A stretch of 64,000 nucleotides of DNA from Streptomyces liliiviolaceus (GTDB lineage: Bacteria; Actinomycetota; Actinomycetes; Streptomycetales; Streptomycetaceae): the NCBI RefSeq assembly GCF_018070025.1, contig NZ_JAGPYQ010000001.1, positions 1,984,001 through 2,048,000 of the forward strand, written 5' to 3'. The translations under genes were made by a program, and so were the position numbers. The notes under the pieces were generated by a model, which ran no database searches, was not told the origin of the DNA, and saw only the letters and a list, made by a program, of their open reading frames with translations. Positions 25,910 through 33,887 of the stretch are shown piece after piece; position 1 is the stretch's first letter; each line of letters opens with the position of its first letter.

Positions 25910-27103
25910 ATGTCGTACGTGGAGATGCCGGGGGCGAAGGTTCCGATCCGTATGTGGGCGGACCCGGCGTCGGTGGAGGAAGGGGCGATGCAGCAGCTCC
26001 GCAACGTCTCCACGCTCCCCTGGATCAAGGGCCTGGCCGTCATGCCGGACGTGCACTACGGAAAGGGCGCGACGGTCGGATCGGTCATCGCGATGCGGGG
26101 TGCGGTGTGTCCGGCGGCGGTCGGCGTGGACATCGGCTGCGGCATGTCCGCGGTCAGGACGTCCCTGACGGCCAACGACCTGCCGGGCGACCTGTCCCGG
26201 CTGCGGTCGAAGGTGGAGCAGGCGATTCCGGTCGGGCGGGGCATGCACGACAGCCCGGTCGACCCCGGCGGCTTCCACGGTCTCGCCACCGCGGGGTGGG
26301 ACGACTTCTGGGGACGGTTCGACGGGGTCGCGGAGGCGGTGAAGTTCCGTCAGGGGCGGGCCACCAAGCAGATGGGCACCCTGGGCGGCGGAAACCACTT
26401 CTGGGAGTTCTGCCTCGACTCGGACGACTCGGTCTGGATCATGCTGCATTCCGGTTCCCGGAACATCGGCAAGGAACTCGCCGAGCATCACATCGGTATC
26501 GCGCAGAAGCTCTCGCACAATCAGGGGCTGATCGACCGGGACCTCGCCGTATTCATCGCGGACACACCGCAGATGGCGGCGTACCGGCACGATCTCTTCT
26601 GGGCGCAGGAGTACGCGAAGCACAATCGCGCGATCATGATGGCGATCTCGAAGGACGTCGTCCGGCGGGAGTTCAAGAAGGCGAAGGTGACCTTCGAGCC
26701 GGAGATCTCGTGCCACCACAACTACGTGAGCGAGGAGCGGTACGAGGGCGTGGACCTGTTGGTCACCCGCAAGGGCGCGATCCGCGCGGGCTCCGGCGAG
26801 TACGGCATCATCCCCGGCTCGATGGGCGCCGGTTCGTACATCGTGAAGGGTCTCGGCAACGAGAAGGCGTTCAACTCCGCCTCGCACGGCGCGGGCCGGC
26901 GCATGAGCCGTAACGCGGCCAAGCGCCGCTTCACGACCAAGGACCTGGAGGAGCAGACGCGGGGCGTGGAGTGCCGTAAGGACTCCGGTGTCGTGGACGA
27001 GATCCCGGCGGCGTACAAGCCGATCGAGCAGGTCATCGACCAGCAGCGGGACCTGGTCGAGGTGGTGGCGAAGCTGAAGCAGGTCGTGTGTGTGAAGGGG
27101 TGA
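25910..27103 (+). CDS. rtcB: RNA-splicing ligase RtcB
   Basis: This 397-residue protein joins 2',3'-cyclic phosphate or 3'-phosphate RNA ends to 5'-OH ends using GTP and Mn2+. Family blocks are MPDVHYGKGATVGSVI, VGVDIGCGMSAVRT (metal Asp and Cys), LGGGNHFWEF, HSGSRNIG, and SHGAGRRMSRNAAKR with the His that is guanylylated. The ATG at 25910 follows GAGGG by 5 bases. No archease or rtcA/rtcR genes are next to it. A palindrome follows the stop. Confidence 0.94.
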   Translation: MSYVEMPGAKVPIRMWADPASVEEGAMQQLRNVSTLPWIKGLAVMPDVHYGKGATVGSVIAMRGAVCPAAVGVDIGCGMSAVRTSLTANDLPGDLSRLRSKVEQAIPVGRGMHDSPVDPGGFHGLATAGWDDFWGRFDGVAEAVKFRQGRATKQMGTLGGGNHFWEFCLDSDDSVWIMLHSGSRNIGKELAEHHIGIAQKLSHNQGLIDRDLAVFIADTPQMAAYRHDLFWAQEYAKHNRAIMMAISKDVVRREFKKAKVTFEPEISCHHNYVSEERYEGVDLLVTRKGAIRAGSGEYGIIPGSMGAGSYIVKGLGNEKAFNSASHGAGRRMSRNAAKRRFTTKDLEEQTRGVECRKDSGVVDEIPAAYKPIEQVIDQQRDLVEVVAKLKQVVCVKG

Positions 27104-27165
27104 CGGAGCGATGACGGGGGGCTGACGAGTCCATGCCGCGTGGATTCATGTGGATTCACGTGGCG

Positions 27166-27205
27166 CGAAATCCATGCCGTATGAATTCATGCGGCATGGA
27201 TTTCG
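27166..27205. terminator. 40-base palindrome between rtcB and convergent small gene
   Basis: The arms 27166-27179 and 27192-27205 are perfectly complementary over 14 bases, and the 12-base centre (TATGAATTCATG) is itself almost self-complementary, so the whole 40 bases form a near-perfect palindrome. The flanking genes converge, which fits a terminator. GTGGATTCA-like units repeat just before it (27140-27162). Confidence 0.75.
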
Positions 27206-27238
27206 TTCTGTTCCACGGTCGGTCGTCGGGTTTCGTCG

Positions 27239-27406
27239 TCACTTCGCGTGCATGACCGCGTAGATCATGACGAACGCCACTATGTGGATGCCGAAGAGGA
27301 AGTACGCGAGGTACCACCAGACATAGCGTTCGTCCTTCTTCTCCTGGGCCAGGCGGCGCTGCTCCCGGTCCCGGGCGGGCTCGGGGGCGGGCTCGGCGTC
27401 CGGCAC
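27239..27406 (-). CDS. Tiny single-pass membrane protein coupled to the SDR gene
   Basis: This 55-residue protein begins VPDAEPAPEPARDREQ, a charged N-terminus, then EKKDERYVWWYLAYFLFG and one membrane helix (IHIVAFVMIYAV) with a short MHAK tail. The GTG start (27406) shares one base with the SDR stop codon (TAGTG), and AGGGAG lies just upstream, so translation is probably coupled to the SDR. No family is recognised. Confidence 0.72.
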   Translation of the reverse strand: MPDAEPAPEPARDREQRRLAQEKKDERYVWWYLAYFLFGIHIVAFVMIYAVMHAK

Positions 27407-28191
27407 TACAGCTCCCTGTGGACCTTCGTGTTGGAGGCCTGGGCCCGGGGACGTACGACCAGCAGGTCGATGTTGACGTGCGAAGGGCGCGTGACCGTCC
27501 ACGTGATCGTCTCGGCGACGTCCTCCGCGGTGAGCGGCTCGGCCACCCCGGCGTAGACCTTCGCCGCCTTCTCGGTGTCGCCGCCGAAGCGGGTCAGGGC
27601 GAACTCGTCGGTGCGCACCATGCCCGGCGCGATCTCGATGACCCGGACCGGCGTCCCGACGATCTCCAGACGGAGGGTCTCGGCGAGGACGTGCTCGGCG
27701 TGCTTGGCGGCCACATAGCCGGCGCCGCCCTCGTAGGTGCCGTGGCCCGCGGTCGAGGAGACGACGACCACCGTGCCGTCGCCGGACGCGGTCAGCGCCG
27801 GCAGGAGGGCCTGGGTGACGTTCAGCGTGCCGATGACGTTCGTCTCGTACATCTGACGCCACTCCGCGGGGTCGCCGGACGCGACCGGGTCGGCGCCGAG
27901 CGCGCCGCCCGCGTTGTTGATCAGGACGCCGATCTTCTTGAAGGCCGTCGCGAACTCGTCGACCGCCGCGCGGTCGGTGACGTCCAGCGCGTACGCCATC
28001 GCCTCGCCGCCCGCCGCGCCGATCTCCTCCGCGAGCGCCTCGATACGGTCCTTGCGGCGGGCCGTGAGAACCACCCGGTAGCCCGCGGCCGCCAGCTGCC
28101 GGGCCGTCGCGGCACCGATTCCGCTGCTCGCGCCGGTGACGACGGCGATACGGGACGCGGCGGCGGGCGCGGCGGATGCGGCGGCGGTCAT
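27406..28191 (-). CDS. Short-chain dehydrogenase/reductase
   Basis: This 261-residue classical SDR has the cofactor motif TGASSGIG near residue 20, with ARRKDR at the second strand end, suggesting NADP(H). LINNAGGA, the catalytic Ser in VVSSTAG, and YVAAK (YxxxK) are all present. The substrate is unknown. The ATG at 28191 has GAGGAG 7 bases upstream; open frame further upstream is not supported. The tiny membrane protein is coupled to its end, which hints that the enzyme may act near the membrane. Confidence 0.9.
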   Translation of the reverse strand: MTAAASAAPAAASRIAVVTGASSGIGAATARQLAAAGYRVVLTARRKDRIEALAEEIGAAGGEAMAYALDVTDRAAVDEFATAFKKIGVLINNAGGALGADPVASGDPAEWRQMYETNVIGTLNVTQALLPALTASGDGTVVVVSSTAGHGTYEGGAGYVAAKHAEHVLAETLRLEIVGTPVRVIEIAPGMVRTDEFALTRFGGDTEKAAKVYAGVAEPLTAEDVAETITWTVTRPSHVNIDLLVVRPRAQASNTKVHREL

Positions 28192-28398
28192 GGGTGCTCC
28201 TCGGCGGAGGGGGGCGGGCGGGGCGAACTGCGGCCGCCGCTCGCTCGTACGGTCGATTGCTCTCCCGGCCAGGATAGGCGGGCCCGCCGGGCGGACGGAC
28301 GTCTCACCTGATGGGCGGCGCCTGGGGGGCGGCCGGGGTGGCATACATGCGTTGACCCGGGTACGGGATCCGGCGGGCCGACGTGGAGGACATGGGAC

Positions 28399-28911
28399 AT
28401 GCGGAATTTTTCTGCGCGGGATCTTTGTGTGCGGGGGGTGGCGGTCGTCGTGGCGGCGACCGCGGTGGTGGTGGCTGCGGGGGGTGTGGCCGGTGCGCGC
28501 GCGGGCGGTGCGGGTGCGGGTGGTGCGCCCGAGGCCGATCTCGCGTTTCACGGGCGGCTTTGGATGGACGACGGGCGGGTCGAGCTGCGGATGACCCCGC
28601 AGAACCATGGCCCCGTCGGGGTCGACGACGCGACGGTACGGCTGCGGTGGTCGGCGCCGCTCGCGGACGAGCAGCGGTTGCCGGCCGGCTGCGCGCGGTC
28701 GGGGGCGCGGGCCGTGCTGTGCCGGACGGGGGCGTTGCCGGCGGACGGGTGGGGGCGGACGCTCACCCTGGCGGTGCGGCTTCGGGGGGAGCCGGGGGAA
28801 GTGACGATGGGGATCGATGCGGTGTGGGGTGGTGGGGCGGTGGATCGCAATCATCGGAATGATCGGCGGGAGGTGTTGGTGCTGGATACGGGGGACAGCT
28901 ACGCCTTTTAG
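28399..28911 (+). CDS. Secreted hypothetical protein
   Basis: This 170-residue protein has a signal peptide (MRNFSARDLCVRGVAVVVAATAVVVAAGGVAGARA) with likely cleavage near residue 35. The mature part (ADLAFHGRLWMDDGRVELRMTPQNHGPVGVDDATVRLRWSAPL) looks like an all-beta domain with two Cys (GCARSGARAVLCRTG) that could form a disulfide, perhaps related to DUF11-like repeat domains. It is transcribed divergently from the SDR gene. No function is recognised. Confidence 0.72.
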   Translation: MRNFSARDLCVRGVAVVVAATAVVVAAGGVAGARAGGAGAGGAPEADLAFHGRLWMDDGRVELRMTPQNHGPVGVDDATVRLRWSAPLADEQRLPAGCARSGARAVLCRTGALPADGWGRTLTLAVRLRGEPGEVTMGIDAVWGGGAVDRNHRNDRREVLVLDTGDSYAF

Positions 28912-28956
28912 GGCTTGCTGTCCTGGCTTGCCTGCTTGGCTTGGTGGGGGTGTTCG

Positions 28957-29273
28957 CGCCGTTCCCCGCGCCCCTGGGTGGGTGGGGCCTGGGGTGTGAG
29001 TTTGGGTGCGAGGGCGGTGGGGCGCCCCGTTAGGGGCGCGGGGAACTGCGCGGCTCGCCCCCACCGGGCCCGCACCGGAACATCTGGGCTCAGCCCCCGG
29101 TCTTTCAGGGGCGCGAGGAACTGCGCGGCCAACCCCCACCGGCCCGCAGCCGGACTCTTGCCTCAAGCCCTCACCCCCTAGGGGCGCGGGGAACTGCGCG
29201 GCCAACCCCCACCGGCCCGCAGCCGGACTCTTGCCTCAAGCCCTCACCCCCTAGGGGCGCGGGGAACTGCGCG
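28957..29273. repeat. Intergenic repeat locus B (one forward, four reverse copies)
   Basis: This 469-bp gap (28912-29380) holds one forward core (28957-28975) and four reverse cores starting at 29032, 29107, 29180 and 29253, 73-75 bp apart. Units 29108-29180 and 29181-29253 are a 73-bp tandem duplication with a single mismatch (29116). The gap separates two plus-strand genes, the secreted protein and the LLM monooxygenase. No gene is seen in it. Confidence 0.92.
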
Positions 29274-29341
29274 AAAGGGCCCCCGCCGGGGCGCGGGGGA
29301 TCGGTGGTGGGAATAGGGCGGGTGGGGGAGTCGTTCAGGGG

Positions 29342-29359
29342 TATAGTTGAATCGTCAAC
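29342..29359 (+). promoter_or_regulatory. Candidate -10 box and overlapping operator for the LLM operon
   Basis: TATAGT (29342-29347) is a good -10 hexamer 33 bases before the ATG. It overlaps GTTGA-atcg-TCAAC (29346-29359), a 5+4+5 palindrome placed where a repressor of the MarR or TetR type could block transcription. No regulator gene is adjacent, so the binder is unknown. Confidence 0.45.
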
Positions 29360-29380
29360 AACCTGGAGGATGAGGTAGCC

Positions 29381-30487
29381 ATGCAGTTCGGGATCTTCAC
29401 CGTCGGCGATGTCACGCCGGACCCCACCACGGGCCGGACCCCGACCGAGCATGAGCGGATCAAGGCCATGGTCGCCATCGCGCAGAAGGCCGAGGAAGTC
29501 GGACTCGACGTCTTCGCGACCGGCGAGCACCACAACCCGCCGTTCGTGCCGTCGTCGCCGACCACCATGCTCGGCTGGGTCGCCGCCCGCACCGAGAACC
29601 TCATCCTCTCCACCTCCACCACCCTCATCACCACCAACGACCCGGTGAAGATCGCCGAGGACTTCGCGATGCTCCAGCACCTCGCGGAGGGGCGCGTGGA
29701 CCTGATGATGGGGCGCGGCAACACCGGCCCGGTCTACCCCTGGTTCGGCAAGGACATCCGCCAGGGCATCAACCTCGCCGTTGAGAACTACGCCCTGCTC
29801 CACCGGCTGTGGCGCGAGGAGACGGTGACCTGGGAGGGCAAGTTCCGTACGCCGCTGCAGTCGTTCACCTCGACGCCGCGGCCGCTGGACGGCGTACCGC
29901 CGTTCGTCTGGCACGGCTCGATCCGCTCGCCCGAGATCGCCGAGCAGGCCGCGTACTACGGGGACGGGTTCTTCCACAACAACATCTTCTGGCCGGCCGA
30001 CCACACCAAGCAGATGGTCGAGCTGTACCGGTCGAGGTACGCGCACTACGGGCACGGCACGCCCGAGCAGGCGATCGTCGGGCTCGGCGGGCAGATCTTC
30101 ATGCGGCGCAACTCGCAGGACGCGGTGCGGGAGTTCCGGCCGTACTTCGACAACGCGCCGGTGTACGGACACGGGCCGTCGCTGGAGGACTTCACCGAGC
30201 AGACGCCGCTCACGGTCGGCTCGCCCGAGCAGGTCATCGAGAAGACGCTGTCCTTCCGGGACTACGCCGGTGACTACCAGCGGCAGCTGTTCCTCGTGGA
30301 CCACGCCGGGCTGCCGCTGAAGACCGTGCTGGAGCAGATCGACATGCTGGGCGAGGAGGTCGTGCCCGTGCTGCGGGAGGAGTTCGCCAAGAGGCGGGCC
30401 GCCGGGGTGCCGGACGCGCCCACGCACGCGGCGCGGGTCGCTGCCGCCGCGGCGGCCGAGGCGGGCCAGGAGGCGACCGCGTCATGA
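29381..30487 (+). CDS. LLM-class flavin-dependent monooxygenase
   Basis: This 368-residue protein is a luciferase-like FMN-dependent oxidoreductase (FATGEHHNPPFVPSSP, LSTSTTLITTNDPVKIAEDFAMLQHLAEGRVDLMMGRGN, GFFHNNIFWPADHTKQMVELYRSRY). It resembles the subgroup encoded as a duo with a dedicated FMN reductase (the CE1758/CE1759-type pairing). Its stop overlaps the start of such a reductase by 4 bases. The organic substrate cannot be read from sequence. The ATG at 29381 has GAGG 5 bases upstream. Confidence 0.9.
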   Translation: MQFGIFTVGDVTPDPTTGRTPTEHERIKAMVAIAQKAEEVGLDVFATGEHHNPPFVPSSPTTMLGWVAARTENLILSTSTTLITTNDPVKIAEDFAMLQHLAEGRVDLMMGRGNTGPVYPWFGKDIRQGINLAVENYALLHRLWREETVTWEGKFRTPLQSFTSTPRPLDGVPPFVWHGSIRSPEIAEQAAYYGDGFFHNNIFWPADHTKQMVELYRSRYAHYGHGTPEQAIVGLGGQIFMRRNSQDAVREFRPYFDNAPVYGHGPSLEDFTEQTPLTVGSPEQVIEKTLSFRDYAGDYQRQLFLVDHAGLPLKTVLEQIDMLGEEVVPVLREEFAKRRAAGVPDAPTHAARVAAAAAAEAGQEATAS

Positions 30488-31083
30488 AGCTGGTCGTCGT
30501 CTCGGCGGGGCTGAGTGTTCCGTCGTCCACGCGGTTGCTGGGGGACCGGCTTGCCGCGGCGGTTTCGGCCGAAGCCGGGGCCGGGGGTGGGGTCGAGGTC
30601 GAGGTGGTCGAGTTGCGGGATCTCGCGGTCGAGATCGCGCACAACCTGACCACCGGGTTTCCCGGGCCGGCGCTCGGAGCGGCGTTGTCCGCGGTGACGG
30701 AGGCGGACGGGCTGATCGTGGTGACGCCGGTCTTCTCCGCCTCGTACAGCGGGCTGTTCAAGTCGTTCTTCGACGTCCTGGACCGTGACGCGCTGACGGG
30801 GAAGCCGGTGCTGGTCGCCGCGACCGGGGGGTCTGCCCGGCACTCGCTGGTGCTGGAGCATGCGATGCGGCCGCTGTTCGCGTATCTGCGGGCGGTGGTG
30901 GTGCCTACCGGGGTCTATGCGGCTTCGGAGGACTGGGGGGCGGAAGGGCTGGCCGAGCGGATCGGGCGGGCTGCGGGGGAGTTGGTCGGGCTGATGTCGG
31001 GTGGGGGGTTCGCCGCGACTCGGCCTTCGGCTCCGGAGGTGGTGCCGTTCGCGGAGCAACTCGCGGCGTTGCGGGTCCCGTAG
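30484..31083 (+). CDS. NAD(P)H-dependent FMN reductase partner of the LLM monooxygenase
   Basis: This 199-residue flavodoxin-fold reductase starts KLVVVSAGLSVPSSTRLLGDRL (phosphate-binding loop) and has TPVFSASYSGLFKSFFDVLD, the usual flavin-site block, and PVLVAATGGSARHSL. It overlaps the monooxygenase gene by ATGA and should feed it reduced FMN. Repeat locus C starts right after the stop. Confidence 0.9.
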   Translation: MKLVVVSAGLSVPSSTRLLGDRLAAAVSAEAGAGGGVEVEVVELRDLAVEIAHNLTTGFPGPALGAALSAVTEADGLIVVTPVFSASYSGLFKSFFDVLDRDALTGKPVLVAATGGSARHSLVLEHAMRPLFAYLRAVVVPTGVYAASEDWGAEGLAERIGRAAGELVGLMSGGGFAATRPSAPEVVPFAEQLAALRVP

Positions 31084-31128
31084 GGGCGCGCGCCCGATGC
31101 CCGGCTGCGGGCTGGTGGGGGCTGGTCG

Positions 31129-31566
31129 CGCAGTTCCCCGCGCCCCTGAAGGGCCGGGGGCTGGGCCTGAATGGTCAGCTGCGGGTCCGGTGGGGGTTGG
31201 CCGCGCCGTTCCCCGCGCCCCTGAGGGGGTGGGGGCTGGGGGTGAGAGTTCGACTGCGGGCCGGTGGGGGTTGCTCGCGCAGTTCCTCGCGCCCCTGGAA
31301 GGCCGGGGGCTGGGCCCGGATGGTTGGGTGCGGGTTCGGTGGGTTGGTCGCGCCGTTCTCCGCGCCCCTGAGATATGGGTGCGGGTTCGGTGGGGGTTGC
31401 TCGCGTCGTTTCTCGCGCACCTTGCGGGGGCTGGGGGCGCAGTCGGAATCCGTACCCCCGCCCCCACCCTCCCAGGGGCGCGGGGAACTGCGCGGCCGAC
31501 CCCCACCGGACCCGCAGCCGAACACCGGGGCCCAGCCCCCACCCCCTAGGGGCGCGGGGAACTGCG
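31129..31566. repeat. Intergenic repeat locus C (five forward then two reverse copies)
   Basis: The 530-bp gap between the convergent FMN reductase and glycosyltransferase genes is almost entirely repeat. Forward cores start at 31129, 31204, 31278, 31351 and 31404 (the last degenerate); reverse cores start at 31474 and 31548. Spacing is 73-75 bp except for the last forward step (53 bp). The opposing arrays could pair into a large cruciform or RNA hairpin. No gene is seen here. Confidence 0.92.
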
Positions 31567-31613
31567 CGAACGGCCCCCGCCGGGCCCGCAGCCGGACACT
31601 CGAACCCGGGCCC

Positions 31614-32984
31614 TCAGGGGCCCGTCGTTCGGGGGCCCGGGACGTGGGGGCCGCCTGGTAGCGCGCGGCGGAGTTTGCGGGTTCGGCGGCGGGTCCAGGC
31701 CGACGCGCGGGCGCGGTGGCGGGCCCACGCCCGGCGCCCCCGCGTGGACGCAAGCTCCGCGAACAGATCCTCGTAGCGCCCCACGATCGGCTCCGCGTCG
31801 TAGCGGTGCGAGCCCGCCAGCGCCGCCTCGCCCATGGCCAGCCGCAGCCGCTCGTCCGTGATCAGGTCGAGCATCGCCTCGGCCAGCGCGCGCGAGTCGC
31901 CCATCGGCACCAGCCGCCCGTCGACCCCCTCGGTGATGATCTCCGCAGGTCCCAGCGGACAGTCCGTGCTGATCACCGGCACCCCGCAGCGCATCGCCTC
32001 GACCAGCGTCATCCCGAACGACTCCGCGTCCGAGGCCGACACCACCATCGCCGCCTTCGCGAACTCCGCCTCGATGGGCGTGTACGGGCCCATGAGGCGT
32101 ACATGCCCCGAGAGCCCGAGGCCGTCGACCAGGTCCTGGAGGTGGTCGCGCTGCGCGCCGCCGCCGTAGATCCGCAGCCGCCAGTCCGGTTCCTTCGAGG
32201 CGACCGCGGAGAAGGCCTCTATCAGCAGGTCGAAGCGTTTGCCGGGGACCAGCCGGCCCGCCGCGGCCACCACCTTCGTCGTCTCGTCGCGGATGATGCC
32301 CTCGGGTGCCGGCACGATGTTCGGCACGGCCGCGACCCGCACCCCCGGCAGGGTCATCCGCTGCCGGTACACCTCCGCGTCCGCCTCCGTGGTCGTCACC
32401 ACCGCGTCCAGCAGGCGGTAGTGCCGCGCCAGCACGCCCCGCAGCCGCTTGGTGTGCTGGTCGTGCCGCAGGTGTTCCTGGGCGATGCGCAGGGCCCGGC
32501 GCGGCGCGAAGAGGGAGACGTAGACGTTGATTCCGGGGCGGGTGCCGATGATCACGTCGGCGTCGCTGTCCGAGAGATACGCGGCGGCCCGCCGGTCGGT
32601 CAGGCGCGTGTACTGCGCGTACCGCTTGTCGGAGTCCGGGAAGTCCGTCGCCGGGAGCGCGTAGTCGGGGTCGGTGAGGTCCGCGCTGTCGTCCCGTTCG
32701 TCGACCAGCGGTACGACCGTGATCCGCGGGTCGATGGTGAACCGCGGCTCGGCCCGGTGCCGCCGCATGGACACGATCTCCACGTCATGGCGGTCGGCGA
32801 GCGCCGCCGCGAGATTGAGTGTCGTACGCACGGTCCCCCCGATGGCGTACGCGTTGTGCAGCAGGAACACGATCTTCGTGCGGCCCGTACGGCTGCGCCC
32901 CATACGGTTCATTCGCTTCGCGGCCTCCTCGTCTGCCGTACGCTCCGTGCGTTCCGTACGCTCCGTGCGTCCAGTGCGCTTCAT
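31614..32984 (-). CDS. Glycosyltransferase family 4 (GT-B)
   Basis: This protein of up to 456 residues has the GT4 pattern: IVFLLHNAYAIGGTVRTTLNLAAAL at the donor-lobe entry, VVAAAGRLVPGKRFDLLIEAF, and MVVSASDAESFGMTLVEAMRCGVPVISTDCPLGPAEII, which holds the EX7E motif. It likely transfers a sugar to a cell-surface glycan or polymer. The first ~20 residues are Arg/Thr/Glu repeats encoded by an imperfect DNA repeat; a start at MNRMGRSRTGRTK, behind GAGGAGG, is possible. The C-terminal ~45 residues are very Arg-rich and reach the edge of repeat locus C. Confidence 0.88.
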   Translation of the reverse strand: MKRTGRTERTERTERTADEEAAKRMNRMGRSRTGRTKIVFLLHNAYAIGGTVRTTLNLAAALADRHDVEIVSMRRHRAEPRFTIDPRITVVPLVDERDDSADLTDPDYALPATDFPDSDKRYAQYTRLTDRRAAAYLSDSDADVIIGTRPGINVYVSLFAPRRALRIAQEHLRHDQHTKRLRGVLARHYRLLDAVVTTTEADAEVYRQRMTLPGVRVAAVPNIVPAPEGIIRDETTKVVAAAGRLVPGKRFDLLIEAFSAVASKEPDWRLRIYGGGAQRDHLQDLVDGLGLSGHVRLMGPYTPIEAEFAKAAMVVSASDAESFGMTLVEAMRCGVPVISTDCPLGPAEIITEGVDGRLVPMGDSRALAEAMLDLITDERLRLAMGEAALAGSHRYDAEPIVGRYEDLFAELASTRGRRAWARHRARASAWTRRRTRKLRRALPGGPHVPGPRTTGP

Positions 32985-33149
32985 CGGTGCGTGGCCCTCC
33001 CCGTCGCAGCGCTCGCCCCCGGCACAGGGGACACAGTGGCGGGGCGAGGTAAGCCACCGGTCCCGGCGGGGTGAGAGCCGGGTAAGAGGCCCGGCCCCAA
33101 CCCCCCTTCATCAGGTAGTACGTACAGAAGTGCTTGGCAGACTGGTCCC

Positions 33150-33887
33150 GTGCCCCACAATCTGCTGCTCGCCGAGGACGACCGCGCGATCCGCCACGCC
33201 CTGGAACGGGCCCTGAGCCTGGAGGGATACGAGGTCACCGCCGTCGCCGACGGTGTCCAGGCGCTCGCGCAGGCCCACCGCACCCCTCCTGACGTGCTCG
33301 TTCTCGATGTGATGATGCCCGGCATCGACGGCCTCCAGGTCTGTCGCGTCCTGCGTGCCGAGGGCAACCGCACCCCCATCCTGATGCTCACCGCGCTCGT
33401 CGAGACCGCGGACCGCATCGCGGGCCTGGACGCCGGCGCCGACGACTACGTGGTCAAGCCCTTCGACGTCGAGGAGGTCTTCGCCCGGCTCCGCGCCCTG
33501 CTCCGGCGCACGGGCGCCCCCGACGACGTACCCAGCGAACCGCAGCGGGCGCCCGGCGGCCAGGTCGCCGCCGCGGGCCTGCGTCTCGATCCGCAGGCCC
33601 GGAGGGTCTGGCGGGGCGCGCGGGAGATCGAGCTGACGCGCACCGAGTTCGACCTGCTGGAGCTGCTCGTCCGCAACGCGGGCATCGTCCTGGACCACAC
33701 CACCATCTACGACCGCATCTGGGGATACGACTTCGGGCCAGGTTCCAAGAACCTCGCCGTGTACGTCGGCTATCTGCGGCGCAAGCTCGACGAGCCCGGT
33801 GCGGCGGCCGGTGCGCCCGGTGCGTCTACCGTGCCCTCGGTGATCCACACCGTGCGGGGCGTGGGGTACGTGCTGAGGGAGGACTGA
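33150..33887 (+). CDS. OmpR/PhoB-family response regulator
   Basis: This 245-residue regulator has a receiver domain (AEDD at 9-11, phospho-acceptor Asp53 in VLVLDVMMPG, Lys in YVVKPF) and a winged-helix output domain (IELTRTEFDLLELLVRNAG to IHTVRGVGYVLRED). It is adjacent to its kinase gene, whose GTG directly follows the stop. The GTG start at 33150 has no ribosome site, and a CAGACT box lies 6 bases upstream, so the message may be leaderless. It resembles MprA/MprB-type systems of actinobacteria; the signal is unknown. Confidence 0.93.
   Translation: MPHNLLLAEDDRAIRHALERALSLEGYEVTAVADGVQALAQAHRTPPDVLVLDVMMPGIDGLQVCRVLRAEGNRTPILMLTALVETADRIAGLDAGADDYVVKPFDVEEVFARLRALLRRTGAPDDVPSEPQRAPGGQVAAAGLRLDPQARRVWRGAREIELTRTEFDLLELLVRNAGIVLDHTTIYDRIWGYDFGPGSKNLAVYVGYLRRKLDEPGAAAGAPGASTVPSVIHTVRGVGYVLRED

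Noticed and set aside
31129..31566. CRISPR-like array
   Set aside because: Units are about 74 bp apart with similar, not unique, sequence between cores. The copies reverse direction and there are no cas genes.
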